Shown here piece by piece: positions 33,215-47,600 of a stretch of 64,000 nucleotides of DNA. The translations under genes and the position numbers were made by a program. The first letter of the stretch is position 1, and the number at the start of each line of letters is the position of its first letter. Under the pieces are notes generated by a model, which saw only the letters and a program-made list of their open reading frames with translations, made no database searches and was not told the origin of the DNA. This DNA is from Cryptomeria japonica (taxonomy: Eukaryota; Streptophyta; Pinopsida; Cupressales; Cupressaceae). The stretch is taken from contig NC_081412.1 in assembly GCF_030272615.1 (NCBI RefSeq), forward strand, positions 540,720,335 to 540,784,334, given 5' to 3'.

Positions 33215-36200
33215 TTTTGGTGAACCCAACTCCTTGCGTTCTTATTTCTTATTTATGGTCTCAGATCTGATTTGTAGGCATTTAAACAATAATTTTTTCA
33301 CTCATAGATCATATTTGCAATTGAATTACATAAATTTAGTGGTTAATTTCATCAAAACCCTAATTTATTTTTATAACATTGACTTGTGGGTTGCACAATT
33401 TTACACTTGTGTTTTTAGATCTGTTTTGGGTGTCTCATAATGTAATTCACTAAATCTAATTGGTTTTCTATTTCACATATGATTACATTGTTTTTTAGTT
33501 GCATGTATCAAAATTATGTGTTGGATAATGGTTTCTTTCATTTTACATTACTTTTTTTCATTCATAGTACTCTTGCATATTGCATCTTTAGGGTTTAAAA
33601 GATATTTCCTACTTGAAAATCATCTCTCAAAGATTTTATTCATGTTATATGTTATTTCATGATGACATTTTTAAGAACATGCATTACATTTGTAGATAAC
33701 ATAAAAGCTTTCGTAGACAATGATAATCCTAGACATGACTTCGACAAAGCTAACACTTGTACCTCTCCTCGGGTATCTAATATGAATGAGGAAATAATCA
33801 ATACTCCTATCAATGATATCTATAATGGAGAGAAATAATTGAAGAGAAACATGACACCATCCTCTTCTCATATGCATACTCTAATGCAAGGAGGGCAAGA
33901 TCAAAATGTTGGTTTATCAATCTCCGTGGATCCTCCTTATTATGCTAGAGCTTAACTTAATCATCAACATATTTGTAGATAAGGCGATGTAATGAATTTT
34001 ATTCATGATCTATCTCCTCACATAACATCAATGAAATACGAGCCTTTAGATGATAAGGACGCTCCTTCTCAATCTATCAAAGAGAATATGAATGAGAATG
34101 GCGGTAGAAAGGAGAAATTCCCTACAAAGGATGTCCCTTCTTCATACAATCATCCCTTTGACCCTTCTATATGTCCTTATACTACAAATTGTAAAGAAAG
34201 TCATGATAATGACTCTTCTTCTTCACAATTAAAAATTTCTTATAGGAGTAGTTATAATACAATCTCAAAACAAGGTTATAGTGGACAAGGACTTGGAAAA
34301 TATGAACAAGGAATCAAAGTGGTGCAGGAGCACCTCCAATTTTCAATTTCAGGTCAAAGATGCAGAAACTTTCATAGGACATTAAGACAAATCAGAAGAA
34401 TAACATGTGCGATCAAAGTCATATTGTGGTTTTCAAACAGTGCCATGTCTTGTTATATTTGTAAGGTCTTCAAAGGCTCATTTTGTGTTTTCAATGTCCT
34501 TCAAGAGACTAGAAACTTAATTGTAATGTCCAAGTCTCAAAGAATGTTCATGAAGTCTAGGAAGTAGGAGTGTTTGGGAACCTTTTAAGGTTTTAAAGTT
34601 TAGTAGTCAAGTCGGCTTTTAGTGTTCAAGTCAGTTTTAGTTTTTAAAGTTAAATAATTCAGATTTTCAAAGTGAAACGGTTATGTAGTCTTTTTGCAGT
34701 GAAATACCTTTTAAAAGATCTTTAAATATTGTAAACGGATGTAACCAACAAAAAATGGGGTTGAAACAGTTGTAACCGGGATTAATGTATGCGAAGGGAA
34801 CTCAGTGTACACAGATGTTCTCGGATACACAGTTTGGCGAACAGTTAATAAAGAAAGACCATCAAGTTTGAATAGACCCAGATCTTTTATATTGATTTTG
34901 GAATGATCGACTGATGTTCTGAAATGTATTGAGCTTCCTTGATCATTATTTTGTTTGGGGGTTGAACTTTATCATTAATTTGAATTCTCTGTTGCGCCGT
35001 TTATAGTAACAGTAGTTTTTTTTTATTTGCCGTTGTTGGGTTTACAGCAGAGTTTTAGAAGATGAAAGTCATCCCATGAATATGTTAAGGCCTTATATTC
35101 ATGGGAGACGTTTTCTAACATGTAAAATATATCACTGACTATGCATGTGCAGTTTGGAGAAGTTTAGGTGATCACCGTTGATAAACAGGGGAAGATGCCG
35201 ATGAGTGAAGGTATCGAAAGAACAGAACAATTTGTTTATGAATCGGGTGTGCTGGGTATCGGGTTTTAACAAATTCTTGTTGTTGAATACATGTTGAAGT
35301 GTTGAGCATCGGGTTTTACCGTTAAGTGAATGATATCGGGTTTATTGGAGGGAATTCATAATATTGTTGGAACCAAGTCTATACACTTGCCCTGGTTCAT
35401 GAGTTATCTGCTGTGATGAACGTATGTTTATGAGTATCAATTCATAGTTTAATGTATGGTGTGAATTCCACAAATAATTCTGAAACTATATTCTGGTGAC
35501 AGACCGTGGGTAGTAATGGTGTCTTTGTAAACGTTATTCGCAGTCAATAATTTCATTGGAAAAAGATTGATGTTTTAGCAGTCGCTTGAAAGAATAGTGA
35601 TTTGGGGGTATCGATTTGAAACTCTCACAGATTTGTTTAACCGTTTGTGGAAAACATTTAAAGAAATCTTGTTTGGATAAATTACATTGCCGATTGATCC
35701 TATAACAGTGCCAAAAGTTTAATACATGAATATCTAAACAGGGAAATGGGTGTATTCTGTTCCTAAGAAAATACAAAATCAATGTTATGAACCAGTATCA
35801 GTCTTAGAAACTGATTTCACGATAAAAGGAACGAACTCTGTTTGGGTCTATCAAGTTTCAGTTGTCAAAGCTCTGCATCACAAAGTCCCTATAAACCCTC
35901 CTTCACAAGCTAGTACCAAAGGTCTAGAACATCCCCATAATTCACCTATAGATGATCTCCTTAAAGTTCAAAATCTTAATAAGTATTTTGTAAGACAAGA
36001 TCTATCGTCCATCTAAAGGTGTTTCTTCCTAAAATAATCCTTTTTTCTTGTATCATCAAACTCATGATCATCATGCCAATGATTCTCCCAATTTTCAAAA
36101 GTAAGTACAAGAACTCATTGACAATGTAACTATAAAAATCATAGAAGACAATACTTCTCCTTCTAGTACACATTGTCCTACATCACAAGAGACAAGACTT

Positions 36201-36450
36201 GCTATTGATGATTAGGAGAAATTAGCTACATGAATCTTTTGGAGATTGAAGTATGATAAGATGTTATTTTTTCCTTCATTAGACAATCACAATTATAAGA
36301 ATAAAGAAGGCGATAACCATTGTCTTTTTCATCATAGTTATTCTCATTCTCTTCAAAATTGTAAATATTTTAAAGAATTTGTTCAAGACCAATATGATAG
36401 AGCTCACATAGCTATTACAATTGATCTTGCACTTTTTCTTGGTTAAGAGG
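33215..36450 (+). pseudogene. G3: decayed gypsy interior with G-patch and gag zinc finger (fossil)
   Basis: Begins with the primer site TGGTGAACCCAACTCC (33218-33233), sharing TGGTGAACCC with T1/T2. A Ser/Asp-rich stretch (33992-34230) precedes a G-patch-like ISKQGYSGQGLGKYEQG near 34255-34310. After an interruption (about 34520-35740), coding-like sequence resumes (35750-36016). A knuckle, CLFHHSYSHSLQNCKYFKEF, lies near 36319-36380; it has the same C-x2-H-x4-H-x4-C layout as the Tat gag. No polymerase or integrase block was seen. It is a heavily decayed Tat-related fossil with many breaks. Here the G-patch comes before the zinc finger, the reverse of T1/T2. Confidence 0.55.
34520..35740. 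other. Unassigned 1.2-kb insert in G3, LTR-like
   Basis: Non-coding and different in composition from its flanks. It begins near TGTAATGTCCAAGTCTC and ends near ATCTAAACA, compatible with a lone LTR. It contains an AATAAAG poly(A)-type signal near 34847 and several copies of ATCGGGTTT (near 35258, 35305 and 35335). No matching target duplication was found, so the boundaries are only estimates. Confidence 0.3.
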
Positions 36451-38399
36451 TAGTACCTTAGCACTCCATTCACCCTATCAAATTGCTCCTCACCCTATGA
36501 CACTAGTAATTAACTTCATTGGGGGTTCTTTGTCATGAGTGGCGATGTTTTTTTCAATATGAATCATACTTAGGCAACAAAATATGTCTTCCTTGTCTCC
36601 ACACTTGAGGGGCAGTGCTAATATTTCTTCCTTATGATTATCATTGAATTATCTCTTCATTTGTCAAAAACCCTTATCATTGTCTTAGGTCCCTGCAACT
36701 TTTGATTTGTGATTTGTCTCTCACTTTTAAAACCAACTTCAAAAATGTCACTGTAATAATATTTGGCTCTTCTCTGCAGCCTTTGTGTTTTGAGTTCTTA
36801 TTGATTGCCAACAATTGTTTTCTCTTGGCTTGTATAAAATTTGATACTCACACACTACCAAGTACTTCATTGTGCATTGTCCTTGAGATTTCTTAATAGT
36901 TTATTGGGTTGCCACAACCTCATTGTAGACCTTTGTTTTGTCTTTGAGAAGTACTCATGTTTAGGCGATCTTTGCACTGCCAAAACCTTGCTTGTATCAT
37001 GACTACCTTATAAATGATGATCCACTCTTGGTTGCAATTAGTTCTCTTCTAGCTCTGCAAACTTCTGTTTTAATTGTCTTTTATTCAAGTCAACCCTTTT
37101 ACCTCTTCTTACAATCTTTGTTGGCCACAAAAGACCACCTTCATTGCCATCAATTCTTCCCTTTTTCTCTCATGATTGATATCTTTTGATTGGGTCATCC
37201 ATCTAGTCATTATTTTATTTCTATAAAGTCCTTAGCATTGCAATAACCCTTCTTATCACTAGTGTACTCCAAGGTTGCTTCACGAGACTGTACTCTCATG
37301 GATTTTCATTGCATATTTGATGATACTTGGATGGAAACTCCCTTTTGCTAATTAATGAATGCAATATCTCTACCACCACTCATCTTGGTGGTCAAATCTC
37401 TCTACCATTGTTGGCTGGGTTAAAATCACTACTACAAATCCTCATTCACTGCTATTTACTGTGAAACCTGCTCTACAAATAAGACTCTCATTCATGACAG
37501 TGACAAATTATGAACAAAGGTTTGCACTTAGCGAAATTATTGTGAGATTGATTCTAGTCTTTGGTCTACAAACTCTAGGATAGCCAAAAAGTGTTGAATC
37601 TTCAAGGGATTGCACTTTGTGAAAGGGTTATCCAACCATACGATTACCTTCTCAATAGAAAGAATCATGCACAATAATACAAGACATTCTTTTTTCAGAA
37701 TGGGTTTCGAAACCCCTACCTTCTAATGTAGATTTCTACTTGAGGCTCCCTTTATTTTCTCTTTAACGGATTGATGAAGCCTTGGGATTGCTCCTTAGGC
37801 ACTTGAATCTCAACATGTTTTCTTTTATTTCCTTTGGTGAATCTTTGACGATGAGGGAAAGGTGTAGAAGGGTTCGCATGACAGTGTAAAAGCATTAAAA
37901 CTCCTACATGGGTTCCTCTACCATGCACTTCTTTGAAACTTGACTCATGGAACTTTAGTTTCCAAGATGAAAATAACCATCATTGAAATAACACTCTATG
38001 TAAACACATAAAACCCTAAGTTCCACGTATAGTCTTTAAACAAGATGCCTTTCCTTGAAATACCACATGGAAAATTGATTTTGAAACTTCTATTCCCTCT
38101 CAAATTTCAAAAGAACCTAATTTGATGTGGAGAGACCTTTAAGAGTAGACTTTTGGGATTTTTTAAAAACAAGACCAAGACATTGCATGATTTTAAACTT
38201 TGATAACTATAAAAATATATCTCTTAGGAATGATTTTGTCAAATTTTAAACATTTAAAGGCCCTTTATATGCTAGTGTCAAAACCAATACTTATGGTAAG
38301 GCAATTTTAACGTGAAGTGATAAAATTGGTAACACTTTCCTTCTTTCTTCTTCCAAATTTTTTCCATTTCTTTCTTGAAATTTGAAGGCACTCAAGAAC
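36451..38399. other. Spacer of old repeats, no gene recognised
   Basis: About 1.9 kb without a convincing frame. A purine tract, TTGAGGGGCAG, followed by TGCTAATATTTC near 36608-36625 resembles a polypurine tract next to an LTR start. Neither a matching LTR end nor a partner was found. The rest is AT-rich with short open stretches only. Confidence 0.4.
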
Positions 38400-39180
38400 T
38401 TGATTCCATTTCTTCTTTGTTATGCAAAACTCATGTTACATTGTCTTACAATGTGATCAACATTGTGACACTTATAACAAATTACATTGAAATTCTTGAA
38501 AGAGTCAAAATTATTTCTACTAACAAAGTTAGTTCTACTTCTTGACATAACCCTACTATCAATTGCTTTATGACTTTTTTAATTGCAAAAATTACAATAA
38601 CCATAAAAATGATAAAACCTATTTGTTGTCATTCTTCTTGTAGAAGGATTCCAATGTGGATACCTTTTTATATCTTTGAACCTTAACAAATCCATCCACA
38701 TTTTCCTTTTTGCTGAGAGTATTATTAGAACTTTCGTCTTTTTCAAGACCCAATCTAGAATTTTTTTATCGAATCTCTAATCGGCTAACATTTCATCTGA
38801 CATATTATTAATTTTAACAAATTTTGCTCTTGTATATTTGCAACTTTGCTTATTTCACTTTTTCATCACCTTCGTAGATGCTCTTCAATTTATCCCAAAT
38901 TGTCTTTGATGTTTGATGATGCATCACTTTAACAAATTCAATGTTAGACAAACCACAAAGAATTTCATTTTTTGTTTTAGCATTATTCTCATAGTCTCTC
39001 TTATCTATAGGACCAGTCAAAGGAGATGTAGGCATTGAGTAACCATTGACATCCACACATCAAACCCTAAAGAAGAAATATAAGTTTCCATTTTGATTTT
39101 CCAAAAAGCATAGTTGGTACCATCGAACAAAGATTCCTTTAGAAGAGGATCCTTCCAAACAAGCCATGTGTTCTACTACC
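38400..39180 (-). pseudogene. C5: copia gag remnant (fossil)
   Basis: On the minus strand, near 39100-39160, the beginning reads MACLEGSSSKG and then FDGTNYAFWK-like residues in pieces. Then come ILCGLSNIEFVKVMHHQTSK and TIWDKLKSIYEGDEKV (about 38850-39056), typical of UBN2-type copia gag. Two knuckle-like motifs follow near 38430-38640, including CYKCHNVDHIVRQC. A diverged primer-site-like GGTAGTAGAAC sits before the start (about 39168-39180). It has several breaks. Confidence 0.65.
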
Positions 39181-39189
39181 AATATCTAC

Positions 39190-40334
39190 TGTCTAATTGA
39201 AATGAAAGCACCAAACTGAAATTTGAAAGAGACACCACACAATGTAACCAATGCACAAGAGAATACATGAAAACACAAGATGGGAAAACCATGGTGAGAA
39301 AGCTACTAGGACCTACTATCCTAATCCAACCTCACAAATTTATAATGTGTACAATATATTTAGGGCACCAACCCTAGGAATCACCAAATTCCTTTCATGA
39401 GAGCATCAACTCCCTACAAAAGTTTTAGCTTATCAAACGAAGCACCAACTCAATATCTCAGTGCAACAAATATAATAGTCCAGTCAATTTATCAATGCTT
39501 TCTGATACGAATGATTATAATTACAACATTGAATGTAGATATACAAGTTTTCACAGTTTGAATATCATTCTCATAAAATATTCTTGAATATCTTAGCACT
39601 CGACAAAATTAGTATTTTGCAAAGCAATTTGTTTATGGTTTGAAAATTGTTTGTAACTTTTAACACCACTGTCAACACAAACTCAAAATTCAAAATCATC
39701 AATAAGATGTTAATATGCTATTGCTTTTATTCATACTTCACGTCAACCTGTATCTGCAATCAAGTATTATTTAGAATAAATCTAAACCATTTCACATATG
39801 TCTCTTGAAATATATTCACCAATGAAATACAATTGCAATATACTCATCAAACTTCTATGAATGAAGCTACCCTTATTCTTATTGCCTAAATTTCAACAAT
39901 AACTGTTATCAATCATTGCATTTTCATTGCAAAAGATCTTCCTTCCTTATGAGAACATCATATTTGACATCGCCTTTCAAGCATAACTTCAAAACAATTC
40001 ATTCACAATATATATCCTTTTTACATTTGATCAACACTCGATTTTAATTGACCACCACACACCACATTTATAAACAACCTTCAATCCATCGATCAGGCAT
40101 ATGGTTACAAAAATAAGTTATTTTTATAGTTGTCCTCCCTAACCTTAGTTATAACTAATTGCTTCATAACCAATAACTACTTCATAACAAACAATTGCTT
40201 CATAACATATGTAATTCTCTTAATATAAAGAGAAATACTTTCCATATGTATGACAATGTTATTTTGATATCACCGCAAATGATAGATGACATAATCATAA
40301 CACTCTGTTTAATCTATCTTTGATTAATACCATC
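39190..40334 (-). repeat. C5 5' LTR-like region, split by T2
   Basis: The region upstream of the C5 gag begins TGTCTAATTG on the plus strand. A TATA-like TTTATAAAT (minus strand) lies near 40067-40075. Three copies of a TGCTTCATAAC-type unit occur around 40157-40210. T2 sits at its left-hand break (40335) and the sequence should continue at 56511. LTR status is inferred from position only. Confidence 0.4.
40330..40334. other. Left target-site duplication of T2
   Basis: CCATC directly before the T2 left LTR. The identical CCATC follows the right LTR at 56511-56515. Five bases is the usual duplication size for gypsy integrases. Confidence 0.95.
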
Positions 40335-42148
40335 TGATGCTTTGCAAAAAGGATTAGAAAATCTGTTTGATAGCAACACACACAAGAGCACAAGAAACAA
40401 ACATTAGTGTTAGCAGCAAAAGATTATCCTAAACAGGCATATCAAGAGAGATATTAAGCATGAAATAGAAAACATATAAACATAGAATAAAATAGCTAAT
40501 CAAGATGCTCATAGTTGCTCCTCCCTTGTTCCTCTCCTCTCCAAGTCCCAAATGAGTGTAGCTCTCAGCAGCTTTTTGCACTATGGATGCTTATGGAGGA
40601 TTGAGATTTAATATTAAGCTTCAAATATGAAATGAAAAGCTAAATACTATGCTATTGATGCTAAAATGATTGATTTTACCAAAAAGACAAGATTTTAGTT
40701 ATGCTATGCTAAATGCTCTCTAAAAATGTCTATAGCCTAAATGCATACAAGTTTTCAGGATCTGGATTATGAAGGAATGGGCTCTATTTATAGGAAAAAT
40801 GGAGCAATGGATGGCCAGGATTGAAAGGTTTAATCAAGGGTCAAGCTTGAAAGTTGGGGATCCATGTGCACTATTGGCACCAATAAAATAGTGACAAGTG
40901 TCAACACAAGATTGGGTTGAGAGAAGAGGTTGGAGGCATTAAAGGCCTGAGAAGACCTCATGGTTATCTAGAAGGTAAGGGTCAAGCCTAAATTAAGATT
41001 ACCCACTGGATTAAGAGTTAATCCAAGGATAAACCTTTGTGCAAATGTTTAAGAGATAATCATGGTCAAAGCATTAATGGCCTGATGAGACCCTTGGGTT
41101 GGGTAGAGGTTGAGTCAAAACAAATGTTTTAACCATGTGGGAAGGTTTGGGTTAACCATTAATGGTTTTTGAAGACTTTGTCGATTAAGTGGTTGAAGGT
41201 TGGAAGCTTTCAAAGGTTATCCAAGACTTTTAGGCTTTTAGTGGTTGAAGGTTGAAAGCCTTTAATGGTTATCAAAGACTTTTAGGCTTTGAGAAGTGAC
41301 TCCATTTTGCTTAGGAATGTGACAATAATTAAGGGATGGATTAGGCTAATTAGGAAGGGGGTAGAAGAATCTAGAAGGGGATTAGATTTTGCAAGTGGAT
41401 TTGGTGGGTGAGGGAAAATAGGATTTTATTAAAATAAAAATTTATTTATTTCAATAAATGTGTGCAAGTTGTATTTGGATAAATATTCAAATAAATATTA
41501 ATTTATTTAAATGAGAAAAAGGAAGATAAAGCATTAAAATGCTTGAAAACTTTGAGAGGAACCATTAAAGGCTTGAAGACTTTAAGGAAAACCATTAAAG
41601 TCTTAAGAAGACTATAGAAGGAAGCCATCAAGTTTGAAGACTTTAAAGCCATCAAGTTTGAATACTTTAAGGGAAACCATTAAAGGTTTCAAGTGGGTGA
41701 GGATAAATAGGATTTTAAATAAATAATTTATTTAAAATAGTTGTGCAACTTGCTTTTGTAGGAAAATACAAGTGGGTGGAGGATAAAGGTGATTTAAATA
41801 AATGATTTATTTATTTAAATGTGAGAGGTGGGATTTTGGGGGATTTAAATAAATATTAATTTATTTAAATGTGAGAGGTGGGATTTTGGGGGATTTAAAT
41901 AAATATTAATTTATTTAAATGTGAGAGAAGATTTAATTAAACAAATATGATTTATTTATTTAATTAATGGTATGAATTTGGTTAAGTGAATTAAATCAAA
42001 TAAATTGAATAATTTATTTAATTAATAGGAGAAGAGGGTTAAGATAAATTAATTAAATATTAATTTAATTAATTATTAATTGATGGTTAAATAATCAAAT
42101 AAATACTAAGTATTCATTTAATTAAGTGGACAGATTTATGTGACTACA
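40335..42148 (-). repeat. T2 3' LTR
   Basis: Runs from TGATGCTTTGC to GTGACTACA. It contains the TATA box at 40783-40793, a minisatellite-like GCTTGAAGACTTTAA stretch near 41540-41660, and AT-rich near-palindromic 50-bp blocks near 41790-41925. Confidence 0.95.
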
Positions 42149-42161
42149 TTTGCCCCTCTTT
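42149..42161 (-). other. T2 polypurine tract
   Basis: AAAGAGGGGCAAA on the element strand abuts the 3' LTR. It is identical to that of T1. Confidence 0.8.
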
Positions 42162-44664
42162 GAGACGGTGCGGTTTATCGCGTCGTTTCAAAGAAAGAAA
42201 AATAGGTGTGAAGAAATGCCCCATAAAATGTAAATTTAATGGGTGGTATGCCCCCTCGAGAGATGGGCCGAATTTTTTTTTTTTGAAAAATCGGGCGGTC
42301 TCTCGAAAAAGAATGAAAAGCGGAGGGGAGGTAGAATAGAAGAAATTAGAACTAATGATGAAAGAATGGGAGAAAATGGAGTGAATATGAAGAAACAACA
42401 AGCCAACGAGTACCCTGAGGTCATGCAAGAGATACATAGCAGATGTAGTGTGGGGTTTGGATTGATGCTATACAATTGATCAAAATTGTTTGGACAATCT
42501 GGTGCAATCGATTTAATTGCCCCGGTCAAGTCAAAGCGTGACAGTTGATGTCAGTTGGTCACTTGGACATGATAAAGTCTGAGTAAGTGAATCAAAGTGA
42601 CCTGATGTGACTTAGACAATTGATGTAATTGCCCGATGAAGTCAAGGTATATGAAGCAAAATACTCGTTGAGACGTAGACAATTGATGTAATTGTCTGGT
42701 GGATTGTGTTTGATTGGTTGATCAATTGATAGTATGTGTGTGTGATGGATGGTTGTGGGGAATCATGGCAACCCCGTTGAGACTAGGTCATTATGATAAA
42801 TGCCTGTTGTAGTCTAAGTTTGCCATAATCGATTACCTGTTGAGACCCGAAGATACTTGATCAGAGTATCTGTTGATAGTCTAGGTGTGTGGGAGTCGAT
42901 GTATCTGTGCAGATAGAGTAACTTTCTTGACTTATTGGATGACTTAGGATAGGAAACACAATCCCTCCTATTTAGAGATGGATGGTGATGAACGTGGCGT
43001 GATTAGGGTGATTGGAACATGATGTAGGGTATGTGATGGTGATTGTCGAGATGGGGAGGGTGGGGGGGGTTCAATGTTAGATAGAAGAAATGGAGGACCT
43101 ATTACATTCCTATGGAAGAAGAGGAAAATAGAGTATCCATTGTCATTACTATGTATGAATGATATGCAGCTATTTATGAATGTATGGATGGATGGAATGC
43201 AACAGAATGCAATATATACATATGAGATGAAATGACGATCCATGGTGCTTTATTTTTCATCATTGAGCTTTAAAATGTTGTAAGAAAATACAAGCAACTT
43301 GACATAAAGATTCAAGATGACCAGAGTATTTCTTACATGGATTTTGATATAGCAAGTTAATACAAGCAACTTGATATAATGGATCAAGTTGACCAGAGTA
43401 TTGCTTGCGGAATAGACAAGGATTATCTCCTTTCATGCATGACTTGGATCGTCCTCCTTGACCTTAGGCTGATCATATCCTGAGACAAGTGCATACCGTA
43501 CTAAGAGATAAAACCTTTATCCAGTTTGGATGAGGTAGGAGGAACCAAAGGGAGAGCATTGTACCTGCAAACAAATAGTATATACATAAAGAATAAAGAA
43601 TATGGATCGTTGGTAATGGTTCATGCTCATATGGTCGAGGTATACGCTGTAGTCAGCAAGCCGTAGTGATCTATGATTGCATTTGGCATAAGATCACGTA
43701 GCCTAGTGAACTTCCCACGTAGACACCATTAGTACATGCCCCAGAACTTCATCGAAAATAATGCGCAAACGATACAAAACAATGCTGAAAGATCCCGATA
43801 CAGATAAACAAATGAATTACTCACGAATCAACCAAGCATTTGATAGCTTAACATAATTTTCTTGTCAAAGAAAACGTCACTTTTGTCTTTGTTTTGGTAA
43901 GGAAGGATGCCTCCTTGTTTTTAAAGACAGTTTCTGATTTGTTGGATGTGGATTGTGTGGTCGATTGATAAATGGTCATTGTGTGAGTACTGTGTTAATG
44001 TTGGTTTTGCATCTGCTTGAATGAATATGTATAAGGTGTTGCCATGTTTTTGTGTGATTTTCGATGGGTTTTTCGATGTTTTTGGATTTTGTGTAATAGT
44101 TTTTGAATGTTTTTGGATTTTGTGAGTCATTTTTGAATGTTTTTGGATTTTGCGAGACATTTTTGAATGTTTTTGTATTTTACGAGACATTTTCTGAATG
44201 TTTTTGATATTTTCTGGGACATTTTTGAATGTTTTTGATATTTTTGATGATTGCTTGAATGAAGAGCGTAATGACACATAAGACAATGTAGAATCCACTT
44301 CCATCAATAGGTTAAGGGTATTGCCCCCAGTTTTTAGACCTAACTATGAAAAGGTGGGATGCTAGACGCATGGAGTACTTTCTTAATGATAGATGAATAA
44401 CAAGCCATGGCTTTGGATGGATGGATGTATGTATGAAGTAAATGTGATTGCAACAAGTCTGAAAAGATAATGGAGCCATAGCCCTTACGAGTGGCGCCTA
44501 TTTGCCAGGTTTTCACCATTGCACTTACCCAAGGTGCCACCGGAGTGGTTGTTCACCGTTTGGATGCATGATTTTTCTTTACTTTTTTTGAATGTTTTTG
44601 TATTTTCTTTAGGACATTTTCTGAATGTTTTTGGTATTTTCTGATATGCAGGGGAGCCCAATGC
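42162..44664 (-). other. T2 tail with tandem repeats
   Basis: Homologous to the T1 tail. It contains the 30-bp array at about 44040-44250 (core TTTTTGAATGTTTTTGG) and a shorter variant at about 44580-44645. A 71-bp-period duplication lies near 43290-43420. No convincing gene was seen. Confidence 0.75.
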
Positions 44665-47600
44665 CTTGTACACCTTAGGTATAAAACCGTTTGAGGTGCA
44701 TGCTATTGATTGGATCTGCGAGCGGTTCTCCGTCTGATGTAGCCAACTGATATGCCCCGGACCCGAATACAGCAGTGACAACATATGGGGCGAGCCAATT
44801 TGATTCAAACTTGCCTTGATGTTCTCTGTTTGGTTGGTTGCGAGGATTCTCTCGAAGAACAAGATCACCTACCTCAAATGTACGAGATCTAACTCAGTGA
44901 TTGTAGCTTCTACTCATGCGCTGCTGATAGGCTTTGAGGTGATTGTATGCAGCTTGTCGCTTCTCATCAAGTAACTCTAAGTCCTAAAGACGTGAGACTC
45001 TGTATGCTTCATCATCGATGAGATTATGCAAGGAAACTCGTAATGATGGTATCTCAACCTCAATAGGTAAGATAGCTTCTGCACCATAGACCAATGAATA
45101 AGGAGTTGCACCTGTAGGGGTTCGAATGCTAGTTCGATATGCCCATAATGCTGGATTCAATTGAACATGCCAATCACGACCGGCATCATTGACTGTCTTC
45201 TTTAGGATTCTCAATATGTTTTTATTGGATGCTTCAGCCTGACCATTGCCTTGTGGGTAATAGGGGGTGGAAAAACGATGTTGGATATGAAATTTCTCAC
45301 AAAGCTCACGGACATCCTGATTTTTGAAAGGAAGACCGTTATCTGTGACGATGGACATGGGTACACCATACCGGCAGATGATGTAGTTGAGGATGAATGA
45401 GGCAATCTGCTTGTCGGTGACTTGGGTAAGTGGAATAGCTTCGATCCACTTTGTGAAATATTCGGTAGCGGTAATAATGAATTTATGGCCATTGGATGAA
45501 GATGGATGAATCTTACCCACAAGGTCAAGGCCCCATTGACAAAAAGGCCATGGTGTTGTGATTGGTTGCAGTTCCTGTGCTGGTGCATGTATCAGGTCAC
45601 CGTGAACTTGACATTTTTTGCATTTCCTGACAAAGTAGTAGGAATCCTTTTCCATAGATGGCCAATAATATCCAGCTCGCATGATTTTCTTGGCTAGTGA
45701 CGGACCACTTGAGTGAGTCCCGCAAATTCCTTCATGTACCTCTTCCAAAGCCTTTGTTATCTCATCTTGTTCCAGACATCGAAGGAGAGTACCATCAAGA
45801 CCGCGTCGGTATAGGGTTTCGGCAATAATGGTATATTGAGCAGTTTGGCGAATGAAGGTTTTTCGTTGGTTATTTGATTGGTTGGGAGGAAGGGTATGAT
45901 CGCGGAGATAGGTGTAGAACTCACTGTACCATGGGGATTCGGAACCAACAAGGCGACATATCATTTCAGATTCAGGGATATCATAAGTGGGGATCCAAAG
46001 CTGTTCTACCAAGAACTCGTAGCGTGTTGAATTCTGTGGAAGATCTAGGAGAGATGCGATGGTAGCCATAGCGTCAGCAGCTCGATTCTGATCTCTTGGT
46101 ATCTGCTCAAAAGTGATAGTAGTAAATGATGTCTTTAGAGTGTCCACCATTTGCTTGTATGGAAGGAGTTTATCATCTTTGGTCTGATATTCATCTGTTG
46201 CTTGTCGAATGACTAGTTGGGAGTCGCCATATACTTGTAGTTCTTGTAATTTCCACTGTATGGCTAACCTGAGTCCTGTGATCAAGGCCTCATACTCTGC
46301 TATGTTGTTTGTGCATGGAAATGTGAGCCTGTAAGACTTCGGGATGCTATCACGTTGAGGTGTGATAAATAGAATGCCTGCTCCCGAGCCGTGCCTAGTG
46401 TATGACCCATCAAAATATAGTTTCCATGGTTGTGTTGTTGTGATCAGGAATATCTCTTTATCTGGAAAATTGGAAATAAGAGGATGATCACCTGTGAGTG
46501 GCGCATCGGCCAACTGATCTGCAATAACTTGACCTTTGATAGCTTTACGGTCCACGTACTCAATGTCAAATTCACTTAGAATCATCACCCATTTGGCCAA
46601 GCGGCCTGTCAATGCTGCTTTGTTAAGTAAATACTTGAGTGGATCAATCTTTGCAATGAGTTGTACCTTGTGTGTTAACAGATAGTGCCTCAGTTTAGTG
46701 GCTGCTAAGATTACTGCTAGGCAAGCTCGCTCAATAGGTGTGTAATTGAGTTCATAGCCAACCAGTGTGCGAGAGATGTAGTATATAGCACATTCTTTGC
46801 CTTCTGCATTATGTTGTGCGAGTAGTACACCCAATGCTGTACTTGTTGCTGAGATATAGAGCAATAATGGTCTACTTGGATCTGGTGGCATCAGCAATGG
46901 TGGATTCATGAGATAGTCTTTAAGCGTCTAAAATGCTTGTTGGCATCGGGCATCCCACTGAAAGCGGATGTTCTTATGTAGCAAGTGTGTGAATGGGTGA
47001 CACTTATTAGCCAATTGTGCAGTGAATCTTCGGATGGATTGAAGTCGCCCTTGTAATGTCCTTAGCTGACTGATATTCTTTGGAGGTGGCATGTCCATTA
47101 TTGCCTTAACCTTTGCTGGATCGACCTCAATGCCTTTGCTTGAGACAATGTATCCTAGAAGTTTCCCGGAGGTCACTCCAAAGACACATTTCTTTGGGTT
47201 GAGTCGAACATGGTATTGTTCCAGTCTATCAAAGATTTTATCTAAGATGTGAAGATGTCCTTCTCTAGTAAGTGATTTTGCTAGTAAATCATCCACGTAA
47301 TCTTCCATCATAGTATGCATCATGTCATGGAAGATGGTGGTCATTGCTCTTTGATAGGTCACTCCTGCATTCTTTAGACCAAAAGGCATTACATTCCAGC
47401 AGTATGTGCCCCATGGACATGTGAAGGCTGTCTTATGTTGATCTTCGAGTGCGATCTTTATCTGATTGTATCCTGAAAAGCCATCCATGAGTGAAAGCAT
47501 CGCATGTCCTGCTGTTAGATCCACTATGATGTCGATATTTGGTAGGGGAAATTCATCCTTAGGACATGCCTTATTCAGATCTCTGAAGTCAGTACAAATG

